Origin: Mimachlamys varia
Taxonomy: Eukaryota; Mollusca; Bivalvia; Pectinida; Pectinidae
Direction of reading: 5' to 3'
Assembly (NCBI GenBank): GCA_947623455.1
Contig: OX392527.1
Span: 28,016,201 to 28,080,200 of the forward strand
Length of the DNA stretch: 64,000 nucleotides
Position numbers and translations under genes: made by a program. How positions within the stretch are numbered: position 1 is the stretch's first letter; every line of letters begins with the position of its first letter. Shown one piece after another: positions 35,581 to 48,800 of this stretch. The notes under the pieces were generated by a model that was not told where the DNA came from, searched no databases, and saw only the letters and a list, made by a program, of their open reading frames with translations.

Positions 35581-36056
35581 GAAATGGTATAGATCAAATT
35601 AGGACCAGGATTGTTTACCAAAAGCTTATTATAATATGTATTATATACAATTATGCGATGCTGTGATACAAATTGACATTCCCTCATGTAACCAATATCT
35701 TGTGCTTTTATATCACCAGCAGCGAGTGCAAAATGATCGAGAATAGAGTTAGCTCTCTTTGAACACAAACTTTTCTGCAATTTAAAACATCTGATTTTGA
35801 TACAAATGTAAGAAGAACTATTTTCATGTCATCAATACGTTTCTCTGACCTTTCAGAAATATTGATTGATTCAAGATGATTAAAGTAAGATAATTGAATG
35901 TATAAAACAAAGTTAAAAATATACTTGAAAGTAACTGAAACTTATACAAAGGACAAAGGATATGACACAATACAATTAAATTCTTTCTTTTTTTATTTCT
36001 ATTTTTCACATTTCTAAACAATTACACACTACAAGAAGCGAATAACAAAAATAACA

Positions 36057-36117
36057 TCCTCCTCCTCCTCATCATCATCACCACCATCATAATCATCATC
36101 ATCATCATCATCATCAA
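36057..36117. repeat. Trinucleotide (TCA/TCC) microsatellite
   Basis: CCTCCTCCTC followed by ATCATCATCACC and an (ATC)n-type run to 36117; a simple sequence repeat of about 60 bp. Confidence 0.9.
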
Positions 36118-36339
36118 ACCTTTTACCGGGTATTTGTTTTTTTCCCTTTTCGATTATCAAATTTTCACCCATTCAGAGCTTTCTCTTTCATTAAGCATAT
36201 CAGTTTCCATTTAACACAACTAGGACATTCCGATAAAAGAAATACACTATACATAATGGTGGACGTAGTAATTTTATTTTCATTGTTTTTGTTTTCTTAA
36301 AATGACTACTTTTTAATTTTCCAAAGGCTAAGACCAGTG

Positions 36340-36746
36340 GGTACCTGGGACAGAGTGCTTTATACAGAAGTTCCAGAGCACTATTACTTAGCTAGTAGGT
36401 ACCTGGGGCAGAGTGCTTTATACAGAAGTTCCAGAGCACTATTACTTAGCTAGTAGGTACCTGGGGCAGAGTGCTTTATACAGAAGTCCCAGGGCACTGT
36501 TACTTAGCTAGTAGGTACCTGGGGCAGAGTGCTTTATACAGAAGTCCCGGAACACTGTTACTTAGCTAGTAGGTACCTGGGGCAAAGTGCTTTATACAGA
36601 CGTCCCAGAGCATTATTACTTAGCTAGTAGGTACCTGGGCAGAGTGCTTTATACAGAAGTCCCAGAGCACTGTTACTTAGCTAGTAGGTACCTGGGGCAG
36701 AGTGCTTTATACAGAAGTCCCAGGACACTGTTACTTAGCTAGTAGG
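36340..36746 (+). repeat. 58-bp minisatellite, 7 units
   Basis: The unit begins GGTACCTGGGGCAGAGTGCT and ends with CTTAGCTAGTA. The first two starts are 36340 and 36398, and the last unit closes at ~36745. Units differ by a few substitutions and single-base deletions; 58 is not a multiple of three, and no coding is implied. Confidence 0.95.
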
Positions 36747-38020
36747 TACATAACAAGAAGTGCTGTTCAATTTGTCAAATAAAAACCTTTTAATATTTTC
36801 AAGAAGGCCCAGACTGCAAGTACTTTAACAATGGATACATGCACCTGGCATAAAATTCTATAAAGGTTTTCTCAAATAAATGATCTTGATCTACCTATCA
36901 TGGTCAAATATATCAATATCTTTTAGCAACAGTGAATTATGGGTGATAAAATTGACATTCAGTATGTTGGAGAAATTAGAAAAAAACCCAAATTTTATCG
37001 GAAACATTCTTTAGCCACAATATATGAAATGCTTTTATTGGAAATACTGTCTATTTTGACACAAATATACAGGACCTCTAAGATATCTGTTTAAGATCTC
37101 ATATGGATCAATCCGCATTTGAAACCGCACTTGGATTAAGTTTTGATAACGGCTTTCATATCAACATTTCCATTAGACGTGTTAGACGCTTATCTTATGT
37201 AATAGGGAGGAAACAAATTGTTATAATTGAACAGTTGGATATTTGACAACCATCCACATACGAGTGCAGTTTTGGAAAATACGCGAGGATGTCAAACGCA
37301 CTACCAGAAAAAATCATGATTGCCTTCGGATAATGTTTGTCACGTCTTTATATGTCCTCCTGCAAAAGAAACGAATACCAGTATGAAAACTGACAGCTAG
37401 CTTGTGATAGAGATTATGTAAGAAAGAAAGACGGTTCTGAAGCTTAACAAGATTATATCACAGCGACCAAAGCTACATCTGAGCAAGGGCCTGAAACATT
37501 CTTTAAATCACCATTAACCTGCCGGTATCACTGACACTGTCTAGAAAAAGGGGAATCAAACCGCCTCGGGGGACGTCAAACACCAGTGCTCGGAGGTGAA
37601 TATCTGTTGTACAGAATACAATAATGACGTATGGGACAAGGACGCTGTATTTTTTGCATTTAGCAACCGCAACACGAACATTGCATCTTATTAGGGATAT
37701 TTCAAACGCGTTTCTGTTATAGCTTTGCGTTGTTGACTTCTGAAAAGGTGGCTATACCTTATTAAGAATCTAGAATAATGATAGTAAAACTTATTTAGTT
37801 AATATAGCGGAAATATAAATAAAACACCCGATAGTAATCTAGGTCATATCTGGGTAATGTAATACCGTCATAGTGGGACCGGTAGTGTGACAACGAAGAC
37901 ACACTGAAAAAACCCAAATACATCAACCTTCAAATGATTTAAAGCAATAAAACGATTTCTATTTAAAAATCTGGTGACGATGCCAATTGATAACGAGGGT
38001 ATGGAAGAATGGACGGTACT
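36747..38020. other. Intergenic, no gene recognised
   Basis: Unique-looking AT-rich sequence between two minisatellites. No open frame or repeat structure supports a gene. Confidence 0.35.
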
Positions 38021-38024
38021 ATCA

Positions 38025-38440
38025 GAAGGTGTTAAGTTCACGAGTCGTTTGGTACTATACGAAGATGGACAGTTCAAGCGGCGTTTGGTACTATCAGAAA
38101 ATGGAAAGTTCACGAGTCGTTTGGTACTATACGAAGATGGACAGTTCAAGCGGCGTTTGGTACTATCAGAAAATGGAAAGTTCACAAGTCGTTTGGTACT
38201 ATCAGAAGATGGACAGTTCAAGAGGCGTTTGGTACTATCAGAAGTTGGAAAGTTCACGAGTTGTTTGGTGCTATAATGACATGGAAATTTCACAAATCGT
38301 TTGGTGCAATAATGACACGGAAATTTCAAAAGTCGTTTGGTGCTATAATGACATGGACAGTTCACGAGTCGGTTGTTACTATCAGAAGATGGAACGTTTA
38401 CAAGTCGTTTGATGCTATCAGAAGATGGAAGGTTCACGAA
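38025..38440. repeat. 36-bp minisatellite, ~11 units, open in several frames
   Basis: Units alternate between a TTCACGAGTCGTTTGGTACT type and a TTCAAGCGGCGTTTGGTACT type; starts at 38037 and 38073 show the 36-bp step. Because 36 is a multiple of three, frames stay open: 189 codons on the minus strand (37868-38437, a 12-residue repeat around NFPSSDSTKRLV) and 141 and 100 codons on the plus strand. Openness in several frames argues that it is a consequence of the repeat rather than coding selection. Confidence 0.9.
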
Positions 38441-38529
38441 TAATCCCTATCTGCAAACTTATATTTAAAGATAAAGATAATCGAACATTGTTAACGGATA
38501 TAGAGAATATCTGACATTGTCTTCAGTAA

Positions 38530-38645
38530 TACCAAATATATTTCACGAGTGGGGCTTATATTTTGATATTTTTGGGGAGTGCGCAGCACGAGTGAAAACT
38601 TTCAAAATATTAGCCACAGGATTGAAATATGTTTGGTATTTCTGA
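38530..38645. repeat. Short palindromic repeat with CACGAGT motifs
   Basis: AATACCAAATATATTTCACG at the left mirrors TGAAATATGTTTGGTATT at the right. CACGAGTG motifs inside resemble family R2 (8.5 kb). Probably a small foldback MITE. Confidence 0.6.
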
Positions 38646-41600
38646 AGATACTTTTATATATTCTGTTAAATTTTTATAGTAAAATCTACAGTGACAGCTT
38701 TTGATTTTCCGAAAGTCGTAAGTAAGCAGCGTTCTGGTTGGTCAAATAAGAAAAAGTGATATTTCTCACTTGTGAAAAATATCACTTTTATAGAATGATT
38801 AATTTTCGATATTTCACTTATAGAAAATGTTATAAAATGGCGTGTAATGTAATGGTTGAAGTGGGTAAATTCGAACTGTCTAGTCAGGTTCTGGCTCAAA
38901 TACAGTGCAGTTTTAATTTTTAAGCAACACTGGTTTAAGTCGGGTTCTTGTGCTGATGCACTTATCTTTTTTCCATACATCATAATTTTTGCGATCAAAG
39001 GGACAACAACTTAGTTAATATCTTATTATGTTAAAGACAATTGTTTCTGTGTATTCATTTAAGACAATAAGTGTTCTGAAAGTCGGTGGAAATACCAATG
39101 CGTTAACTAACCGCGAAACAACAAACAAGAGCAAAACATCAATGTTCTCGAACAAGGCATTCCAACACTCCTAAAGTTGTTTTTGCTGCATGTGCGATGC
39201 CGGTTATAATGTTGTCTGATAAATCAAGGTCATCGGTTACCCAAAATCAAAGTCATAGTGACGTGCATTTATCCATAGCAGACGCTGAAATTCATCCTAA
39301 CGACCATCAAATTAAACCAAGATAGGAATTGCTTGCTTAGCTATATAGGAGATAGCGATGGTAGTGTGGTCATACTTAAAACTGAAGTTGTCTACTCAAA
39401 TTGTTTTGGCATCAACATATTTATATTCAATGCTTAAAAATAAGTGGTTTTCCAGACCAAGAAAATTTTTGAAAATTACCAAGATATGGGCGTAAAGAAA
39501 TAAATGTCTTCATTTGGGAAGATAAGGTTATCGGTTGACATCCGCTTTAAATTTAAGACTTGGCTTTTGCGTTCTTCTAAAGGGTCTAGTGGGTTATGCT
39601 GACACAGATTTCAGCTTCTGATATGATCTTACTATTCCAAAGGCAGAAACAATAAACCTGTTCCACCTTTCATCCAATTTCGATATCGCAAAGTTATTGA
39701 TCAATTGGTGCTTCATAAAATATTCTTATCGTGAGGAGGCTGACTGGAACGACAGCGTGTGAGTGGATTTGATCGAATCGTGTGCAGTAGTACAGAAGTA
39801 TTCACCTTGTCTGCGCAAGAAAAAGAAATAACGCATCACTAGAGACCGAAAACTAAATTATCTTTATCATTTAACGGTTACGAGAAGACAATTAAACTGT
39901 GATAAGGTTTGTTCTTCAATAGCTGGTTCAGTGATTTCTGTGAAGATTAACACACCGACAGGCAAGTCCATTCCAGAAGACTTAAGATAAAATATGATTG
40001 TCTTCGGAAATAATTGATTGGTATTATTAAAACATCTCCAGAATTTAAGATATTTTGTTTGTATTCTCTCATTTGTTTGATAGTTTTGTGCGCTCTTACA
40101 TCATCCCTTGTTTAACAAAGAGGAATGCACCACCAACAGTAGAGAACAATTTAGACACTTGCCCTAAGTGTTACAAGGGCACTGCAGATCAATGATGGTG
40201 TTTTCAATACCTCCTTAGTAAGAATCACAAAAAAACTGTGATATTTCCAAAGACCCGCATTAACTGCCTATATCGATAATGAAGTTAAATTAAAAGGTCT
40301 GTTGTTTGGTAGCCCGCACTGTGATTTTAAGGATGTACTGTTCTGAGTTTTAAATTACGTTCAAGTCTTGTAGAGTTTAACAAATAATTCAATGATCAAT
40401 TCGAATCCAAAATCAGCTTTTAAAATTGTGTCAAACTCTACATGCCGTTTGTTTGTTGAAATGTTTTTTAAGCATTTGAAACTTGACCGATTCAGTGGCC
40501 ACTTTTCTTTTATAATGTATATATCTTGCGTGTTACTTCATCCTTTCTGTTAAAATAAATTGATCTTGCGTTCAGGTTTGCTGTACAAATGTTTTACATT
40601 TCTGGTGTAAATGTAGCTGAAGCATGACCCAGATAACTAACGAAAATAGGACAAATAAAAAGAAAGCATACTGACCCTCGTTTTTTGTATTATTAAGACC
40701 CGTTTTCTTTTGGTTCGTTTGGTATAAGTAAATAAGCAGTTTACTAACAAAACATTTTACACGAAACATTTATTATGTACGTAAGTTATGGAGATTCGAT
40801 ATTATGTATTTGATAACACTGCATATGACCAAAGCATGCGCTTTTAACCACATATATTTACATTTTCACTTCGCTCTGCCTCAATGAAACTACATCACGC
40901 GCTTTCAAAAGTACATTTGGCTAGTTAACGTTGTGTTTAATAATGTACTGGTGTACTACACACCTAAAACAGCTGTTTCGCATGCCAATGAGTTATGCAA
41001 GTATCATAGGCCCCGTTGATGGTCGTGCGAAAATCTTGCCGTCTGTCAAATTTCGCGATTTTATTTCAATGTCCGATACTAAAATAAAACATTTGAGATT
41101 GGTCACAGAAATCCGTTCTCCGTAAAGAAGTTACATATGTTAGATTCTATTATTCGACCGACGTAACCTGTTCATGAGACTGATAAGCTAACTAGACTAC
41201 TATAGGACATTGTAACCGTACCGTGTGCCTACCTTAAAAGCTTGCAGTTTTCGATTAATGTCCCAAATTAAAAATCGTCAAATCCCTAATCCAGTTGATT
41301 ACATGTCATATCATACTTTCATCAATTAGATGATTCCACTGTTAATGAGACGTTTTCAATATACTTAGGCCTAATCGAAATCCGACTTCCGACAACTTTA
41401 TTTGACTCGCTTCAATTGTGACCAAACCACGACGTCGTTATGTTTACTGCTGCGCGATGCAAACTGCTCTAAAAAAACACTTTCGTAATTCATTTTATAT
41501 TCGAAAGGTATTTCAATCCATTCGAAATGAAAATTAAAGATTGAGAGGTATGAATAAAGCACATATAAAAATCAAAAATCAAAATCTTGTATCTGGACTA

Positions 41601-43690
41601 TATTTTTTCTGTTGCCTAGTAATGAATGAAGCTAGCTATCGGCTGTTCCGCGTTTGTACACATATGCCGATAAGTGTGCAACAATGTAACAAAAGTGAAG
41701 CACTGTGTGACACCGGCAGCTTAAAGTACATGTGAATGGCGGGGAACTTAAAATAGTTAACGTAAATTTAAGGATTGAATGTCTTTTTTGTTCCTTGCAT
41801 CGGCTGATGAAGTCAAGCGAACCTCGTGAAAATGTTACATGAACTGCTTCGCAATTCATTTCATTTGTACGAGGTTCACTTGACTTCAAGTCAGTTAATA
41901 TGTTGACTGATCCTAACACAGAAATGAACACGACAAATATTTTGTTTGGCTTTTTTACTATGCCATGACCTCATTTTTCCATTAATCATATAGAAAAGCT
42001 GTATGGTGTTTGTTTAGCTTATCGCTTTGGTTCATACACGAAAACTATATTCACACTCATTATTAAACCCATAGGAGTGTTATTTATAATACCCTCGCCG
42101 AAATATTAAAAATAAGCATTCGTAAGCATTCATCTGAATCCACCTCTAGACAAAAGCTTACACTTCTGAATTAATATCACGCTTCGATTTACATAATAAG
42201 TTACTGTGTAGATGGCTTGTTTATCTACTGACAAAAAGAATGTAAATAGCAAGGATCAAAGTGGCCGTGCTTATCTATGTAATGTAAGGGTCTCAGTTTT
42301 ATAGAAAAACAAATATATTAGTGTCGTTTTACATTCTTAACTATATACTTCTGATTTGAAAAAAATGGGTGGTTGATACTTTGTGGCGCTCATTACGCTT
42401 TATATCCATGAACAATTTCTATAGTGACATTGGTTGCACATTGTGGCACATCACGCACATAGTATAGTTATAGTAAGCAAGACAAACATCTTGTTACATG
42501 TTTTTGTTTCAATTTTTATGCCGGTATGAATGCAAATAGGTAACATCCATATTAACCATGAAGCCCCAGCGGGCCTCACGCCATATGGATGTAACCGATT
42601 TTCAACCGATTGAAAATTGAGAAAGAACGCCGTTCAATCTCTATGTGTAATCCCACGACATCGTTTCGAAGCTAGAACTATTCACGGTTGTACGACAGTA
42701 ATGATAAGTGGGCAATAGACCAGTATCTAAATATGTAACACTGTCTATGTTCTTATGATAAGAAATATTTATTGTGTCAATTTTAAACATGATCTAGTTG
42801 TTATCGATTGCAGTATGATTCATGCAAATTATCTATATATAAGAGGGCCTAGATCAACGATTTCATGCGTATTTAATTTTTTAATTCTTATCAATTGCTG
42901 TTGAAAAAATGAGAGGTATTTTTATATGCTTTAGATACCTTAAACATGGTGTCTAAAACCAAGTTGACAAAACAGGTGTATCGCTATTGTAGATAAACTC
43001 AACTAAACTACAAAGCTTGTGTAAAACCAAAACAGATTTACGGGGCGATAAATCTGCTTCTGTTTATTTTATTTATTTATTCTCTTATTATACGTACAGA
43101 TAGGGCAAATATCATAATTTAGATTGTTAGCTTTACAGTTATAATCGATAAATAGTAGGCAATCGAAGTCATCTGACGAAGAACACAGTAGTGTGTGCTA
43201 TCATTATTAATTTAAAATCTTCCACTTTGTGTTTATGTAATACATTGTATAACCAAACTAGTAATCAGACGTAGTTGTGAGTACCTTGTTGACTTATATC
43301 AAGTTGAGTAAGTTAGAAAGACCATGATATACTTATGTTTACATCCAACATAAACTTAAAGATAGTTATCACATACTTCTAAATTAATGTACACATCATT
43401 TCTTCATAAAGATAACTTTTAATGTCCATTGTCTAAAAAAACAGACTAATACTAGTGTATTTAGATGGCAATTTAGTACCGTCTCTCAATGTTTATTTCC
43501 ATAACTTATTGGCCTTTATTGCTCCCGACGTAATCATCAATAACTAGTTTTACATCTGTTTGAAATATGTCTTATAGTGGAATATATCACTCGGATTACT
43601 TACCAAGAATTTTTCTTAACAAGTAGTTCTAAATGTGTAGAATGTGGGCCAACATGTGCTGTAGCTAGTCTGACCCTCCTGTACTGGGGC
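38646..43690. other. Intergenic, no gene recognised, two small foldbacks
   Basis: AT-rich sequence without gene-like frames. 41808-41888 has inverted arms TGAAGTCAAGCGAACCTCG and CGAGGTTCACTTGACTTCA (one mismatch). 42539-42596 has the perfect pair GGTAACATCCATAT / ATATGGATGTAACC. Both look like remnants of small inverted-repeat elements. Confidence 0.5.
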
Positions 43691-43734
43691 ATACTAGCCG
43701 AAGTGCTATAATTTTTTTTTCTGTTACACTTAAG

Positions 43735-44062
43735 AACATTGTCTTATAAAGGACAGAGGATACCAGCTATAGCGCTAAAGTATATCCCTTATGCACTAGG
43801 AAACATCGTCTTACACTGCACATAAAATAGCAGTCCCTACTGTACTAAGGGACGTAAACCTATACTGGACAGAGAATAACAGCCATATCGCTTCTGTAAC
43901 AAGGGACATTATATTATACAAGACAAGGAATAACAGCCATAGCGCTATAGTATATCCCCACTGTACTAGTGAAATTGTCTTTTACAAGACATCGAATAAC
44001 AGCCATAGTGCTGTAGTACATCCCTACTGAACTAAAGGACATTTTCTTATACATGGCAGATT
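43735..44062. repeat. ~65-bp degenerate satellite, block 1
   Basis: About five diverged units built on ACAGCCATAG(C/T)GCTATAGT, then TCCCTACTGTACTAAGGGAC and TTATAC(A)GGACA. The same family as block 2 at 44.68 kb. Confidence 0.8.
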
Positions 44063-44490
44063 CCTACTGATTCATCTTATTTTGTTACCTGGTTCTCTAT
44101 ATAAATAGATATTCAATAATTTTGACTATTTTCATGGTTTATCCAATGTATTTCATATACAGCCATACATTAGTTAATCTATTTGACCGATAACGTCATG
44201 AACTAATACACGTCTCCTTAGAAACGAGTGTGCCCAATCGTATATGTGATCTTGATTAAAGCATTTTGTTCACATGTAGATGACATTTCTGACTGTAGAC
44301 AATTACTTACTGTTAGACATTTTCTGACAAGCTGTCACACCGCGAAGATAGCTGTTTCGAGAGATTTGTGAAACAAAGTACATGCTAAATTTAACAGAAT
44401 TAAAGTGATACAAAAGGATTTTCGATGACTTAGAAATGAGTGATGAACAAGGAACAGATAAATTCTAGACCTTAGAATTAAAGGTAACAA

Positions 44491-44666
44491 AACAGTTAAT
44501 TTATGCCTTTTAAGTCAATAGTCAAAACAGTTTCCCTCGCTGTTGGGACCAACCTGGTGAACTATTTCCCAAGGCTTCCGGCCTTGGGAAATAGTTCACC
44601 GGGTTGTTCCCAACACCTCGGGAAAACAGTTTTGACTATTGACTGAAAGGGCATGAATTAACTGTT
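44491..44666. mobile_element. 176-bp near-perfect palindrome (foldback element)
   Basis: AACAGTTAAT (44491-44500) opens arms that pair to ATTAACTGTT (44657-44666). Inner parts include AGTCAATAGTCAAAACAG / TTTTGACTATTGACT and GAACTATTTCCCAAGGC / GCCTTGGGAAATAGTTC around a five-base turn TTCCG. It lies between two blocks of the same satellite. No coding sequence. Confidence 0.9.
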
Positions 44667-44679
44667 ACAGTATAATCTT

Positions 44680-45300
44680 TTATAGGACAGAGAATACCTG
44701 CTATAGTGATAGTCTTTCCGTACTGATTTAAGGGACATTACCTTATACAGGACAGATTATAATAGCTATAGTGTTACAGTCTTTCCCTACCATATTAAGG
44801 GACATAATAACAGTCATAGTGTTAGAGTCTTTTCTACGGTACAAAGGGATATTATCTGATACAGAATATAGAATATCAGCCATGGTATTATAGTCTTTCC
44901 CTACTTTACTTAGGGGTATTATCTGATACAAAACATGAATACCTACAAGCCACAGTATTACAGTATCCTCTACTGTACAATGTCCTTTAGGAAATTATCT
45001 TTACAGAATATAGTATATCAGCCATGGTATTATTATAGTCTCTCCCTACTTTACTTAGGGGTATTATCTGATACATAACATAGAATTCCAGCCATGGTAT
45101 TATAATCTTCCTCTTCTTTACATAGGGGTATTATCTGATACAAAACATGAATACCTACCAGCCACAGTATTATAGTATCCCCCTACTGTATAATATACTT
45201 ATGAAATTATCTATTCATAATATAGAATATCAGCCACGGTATTATAGTCTTCCCCTACTGAACTACTGATGTTATCCGATACAGAACGTGGCATGCCATG
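44680..45300. repeat. ~67-bp degenerate satellite, block 2
   Basis: Units carry AATATCAGCCATGGTATTAT, AGTCTTTCCCTACTTTACTT and AGGGGTATTATCTGATAC. Two consecutive GATAC landmarks are 67 bp apart (44858, 44925). Alternating unit types (GAATATCAGCCATGG versus GAATACCTACAAGCCACAG) suggest a two-unit higher order. Confidence 0.85.
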
Positions 45301-45884
45301 CATAATCGCTCTTGAATCTCACATTTGCACAATTTAACAGCTACAGCCTAGAATAGAATGTTGCATTTACTATATCTTGTTTCATACATACATTTTAGAG
45401 AATACAGCGCTGCGATTGCACTTGATTTTTGATCTGTTACCATTTTGCACTCTTTTGATATATATCTCCTGTTGTCTTTTTTCTAAGGAGTAATTGTTTT
45501 ATTAATGTAGTTTCTGCTGTTAGGAAGTCCCCCTTTGTCGTTGTAATCAACTAAATGAACTATCGTCGCATGCACGTAGAGAACTTTCAGGACGATACTA
45601 TGAAACCGAGTAATTTGAAAACCAATGTGGAAGCGTTTAGTCACCGTTAGGGGGATGGACATAAAGATGGAATCACACATATACAACTCCCGATGTGTCC
45701 CTTCCCACATGTATTTTAATAAATGCGCACTCTTCCGAACCATCTGATCAAGTTGTCAGCATATCCTAGTTCGCTTCGTTGTAACTGCTTTCCTTTGTCA
45801 AATGAATGTGTTTCGATTTTATCACTTTGTGTTATATTTTTACCTCATATTTTGCATTACGCTGTTTTAAAAACAACACCAGAG

Positions 45885-46690
45885 CAACAGATCAGAGAAT
45901 ATCACATCGTCAACTAAAGAGAGATCATCTTCTGCTTCATCGACGACACCCGCCATGGAAATCTTGGTCAAATCCAAGTAAATGCCATGGCCCCAAAGTG
46001 AGAACTGTGGCATAATTCTCAATCACAAAAAGCGGGCATACTATGAAAATATACAAAAACGTCATTTATATCATACAAGAATGCAGAATGTTTCTCATTG
46101 GTATCGAGATGGTGACCATAAAACTTGTTCATAGTATCCATTCACCTGCATTTCCTTAATCCCTGTGCCGTAAGTTTGTTTCTCAGCAGTCGAAATATAT
46201 CACAAGAAAATATCGATATTTAGAGCAAACCCTAGAATAACAAATCAACAGTGACATGTAACCACCATAAGTTTAAGAAGCAGGGATGCTACTCTCAAGA
46301 AAGAGAAGGTTCACGATCGGAAAATCGAAATCGTCACGTTTATCTCACAGTTGTAAGCTGCCAGTGTTGGTGTTAGATTGATACAGATTGGGGTAAGTAG
46401 CTTATGTAGGAGAGTCTGTTGTGTCACTGAATTCAAGTTTAGAGGAGTTTATACGATCGACTAGGTCAGCAAACTTCTTGTTGTTTATACAATGTGTAGA
46501 CAGGATATCGCTGATATATCTTAAAGTGAAATTGAAAGATGTGGCAAGGTTTTTGTCACCTATAAGCATAATGTTGACTTTCGGATTTCCATATAAATTC
46601 AACAGAATGTTGGCTGTACTTGCCCCTGTTTGATTTATTTATTCAGGTGATATTTTTGTTGACGCTTCGGTATGCTCTGATTGTTTGTAT
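45885..46690 (-). mobile_element. Family R1 element with reverse-transcriptase relic
   Basis: The left part has the family blocks TCATCTTCTGCTTCATCGAC, GACACCCGCCATGGAAATC and TCAAATCCAAGTAAATGCC. The right end reads TTTGTTGACGCTTCGGTATG, the reverse complement of the family start, so this copy has inverted ends. Between them the minus strand encodes a reverse-transcriptase fragment. Repeated partial and inverted end copies are known in Penelope-like retroelements; the class here is not settled. Confidence 0.7.
46402..46602 (-). pseudogene. Reverse transcriptase fragment (YxDD region)
   Basis: The minus-strand frame holds SFNFTLRYISDILSTHCIN then KFADLVDRINSSKLEFSDTT. This matches the retroelement pattern FNFTFRYIDDVLS..NN..F...VDRIYP.ELEIKDTTD that I know from invertebrate reverse transcriptases. 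The catalytic YIDD is YISD here, so it is dead. Only ~66 codons remain and the fingers region upstream is missing. Confidence 0.7.
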
Positions 46691-48410
46691 TAATAGCTAT
46701 GTTAAAAAACATGTTTCCAAACTTACATGTTTTTTGTTTTGTTCCTAAATTTCAATACTCCTTAAAATTCCTTTGCGGAATCTATCTATGAATTTGTTAA
46801 GTTGATTCGTCCTCCCGCTATAATTTAATTATGTATACTGCCATATTTAAATGAAACGAAACACTTTGGTCTTTTTGTCTTATTTTGCAAACGAGACAGG
46901 AAGATGGATACTGCTGATCAGGTATCGCTATCTTAGTCCTGTCTTATCAGTGACTAAATACACAAGTATTCTAGTACACTTGTGAGCATCATATTGACGA
47001 GTGTACGACCGTATTCTGTATCCTAAATATATCTCGTGTTGTGCGAGACTTTGCCATCGATGACCATCTTTGAACATGAATAGATAAGTTAAAAACACCA
47101 GTTATATGTCACGTGTCAAAATATTGTTTCTATGGATAACAAACAGAAGGCCACAGTGTCTAAGTTGTCTTTATTAAACATTTTACATTAATCGACACTG
47201 CTGACATAGTTAGTAATATCTTTACAATATTTCTTGTACAATAAAAAAACAGCAATTTGTCTTTTGTCTAACAGATAATTGTCATAAAGTTATGTCGTAA
47301 ATGGCACCCACATAAAACATATATATTCACAGCAGTTGACAAATATACGACCGTTTGTATCATTCTAATTGTTCTCCATGGTCCATTGTATTTAATAACG
47401 GAAGTTAACGAGGGTGGTTGGGCGTATCACTGGAGTATTGCTGTCCGTTTAGAAACGTCTTATTCTCTTTATAACATTTTTCTCTACAGCAGGAAGATTT
47501 TACCAAGGCTTGAACTTAGAGTAAAGCAATCTTAACATACATGTATCTAGCAAACTTAATCATGAAAGTGTTTGCTATTACACTATTATTTTGTGAGACA
47601 TTTTTCAATGCTGTACATTAATCTGGTAATCATTTAAACCTGATGAGGCAAACAGAGTATCACGATCTTATCTCATTGTCTAGTGTACGTCTTGGTCTGT
47701 AAATGATGAAGTCTGAGGTAAACAAAGTATCACGATCCTATCTCATTGTCTAGTGTTCGTCGTGGATTGTAAGTGATGAAGTCTTCTTGTACAGCGAAAA
47801 CCCGATGGTGTTCAATTCTATTTTACAAGTAGGCTACATGCCGCAGAGTTTTCTAAAGGTCGTTATGTACAGAACCTTGAGGGAATTGGTGGTAAATGGC
47901 TTCATTCTGTCTGGAGGAAGTTTGTCCTAGTGCTTTGATTATTTCTAGCTGTCAAACATCGATTCTTTATACCAGGAAATAGTGACAATTAACCATCCCA
48001 ATGAAACATGATCCCTTTGGAGGATATATCGATCACTTTTGGCGCTTTTCTCTGTGAAATGAATCTTCCAATTAACAATGCTTGTTGTCAAATAAGTAAG
48101 TCACCCAAATAAACTATATATAGCGTGCGTATCATATCAATAACTTATGTTCTCGATCGTTTGCATAGTCACCGTCAAGATAAATCACATGAAAAGTAAT
48201 TTCAAAGAACTGCACTGTTAGGTAAGTCACAGACATGTGTGTTATGACTGGTCAATATCTTTGCTACCAACATGTTTCTTCTTTAAAGTTCGTCGAAATA
48301 GATTCTGACCTGAAACCAGAAACAAATCTTTACGAAATTTGTTAATGCTAGTTTATATTTTTTACTCCGATAGTTCCCTGATCTGGATAAAGCATATAAA
48401 TCAAACATTT
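46691..48410. other. Intergenic, no gene recognised
   Basis: Contains a 70-bp direct tandem duplication (47645-47714 and 47715-47784) sharing TATCTCATTGTCTAGTGT. Otherwise unremarkable AT-rich DNA. Confidence 0.45.
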
Positions 48411-48800
48411 ATTATAACACAGCTCTCGGGCGCCGAAGGTCTTGAAAGGTAGGTAACACATGCGTTCGTAAACAGAGTTGTTTCCCTTTGCTACCCTGCA
48501 CCTTTTTGTTTCGTCCAGAGATAGTCCTCCATTGGGGAAGCCGGAAACACGTCATACCATTTCGTTACGTCATACTCGGCCTTCATCAGTTCTCTTCTGA
48601 TAGTTGAAAATAAACAGCATATCTTTCAGTTGATGCCTGTTGCATTCATCTCTGTCGTTGCTGCAAAAGCTTTTTTCGACTTTGAATTATGGCAGTTTTA
48701 TCTCTTCCTGAACTAGTACCTGAAAGGTTCTCAGTAAATATCGGAAATTAACCATAATGCTACGCCCTTTTAAGGTTTTGCCTTTGTCATATTAAATGTT
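48411..48800 (+). repeat. Dispersed family R3, copy 1
   Basis: Starts AACACAGCTCTCGGGCGCC and passes GGTAACACATGCGTTCGTAA, GGAAACACGTCATACCATTT, GGTTCTCAGTAAATATCGGA and TACGCCCTTTTAAGGTTTTG. A parallel copy with the same order is at 59931-60290. Confidence 0.8.

Noticed and set aside
37868..38437. 189-codon frame on the - strand as a gene
   Set aside because: It is wholly explained by a 36-bp minisatellite that is open in several frames on both strands.
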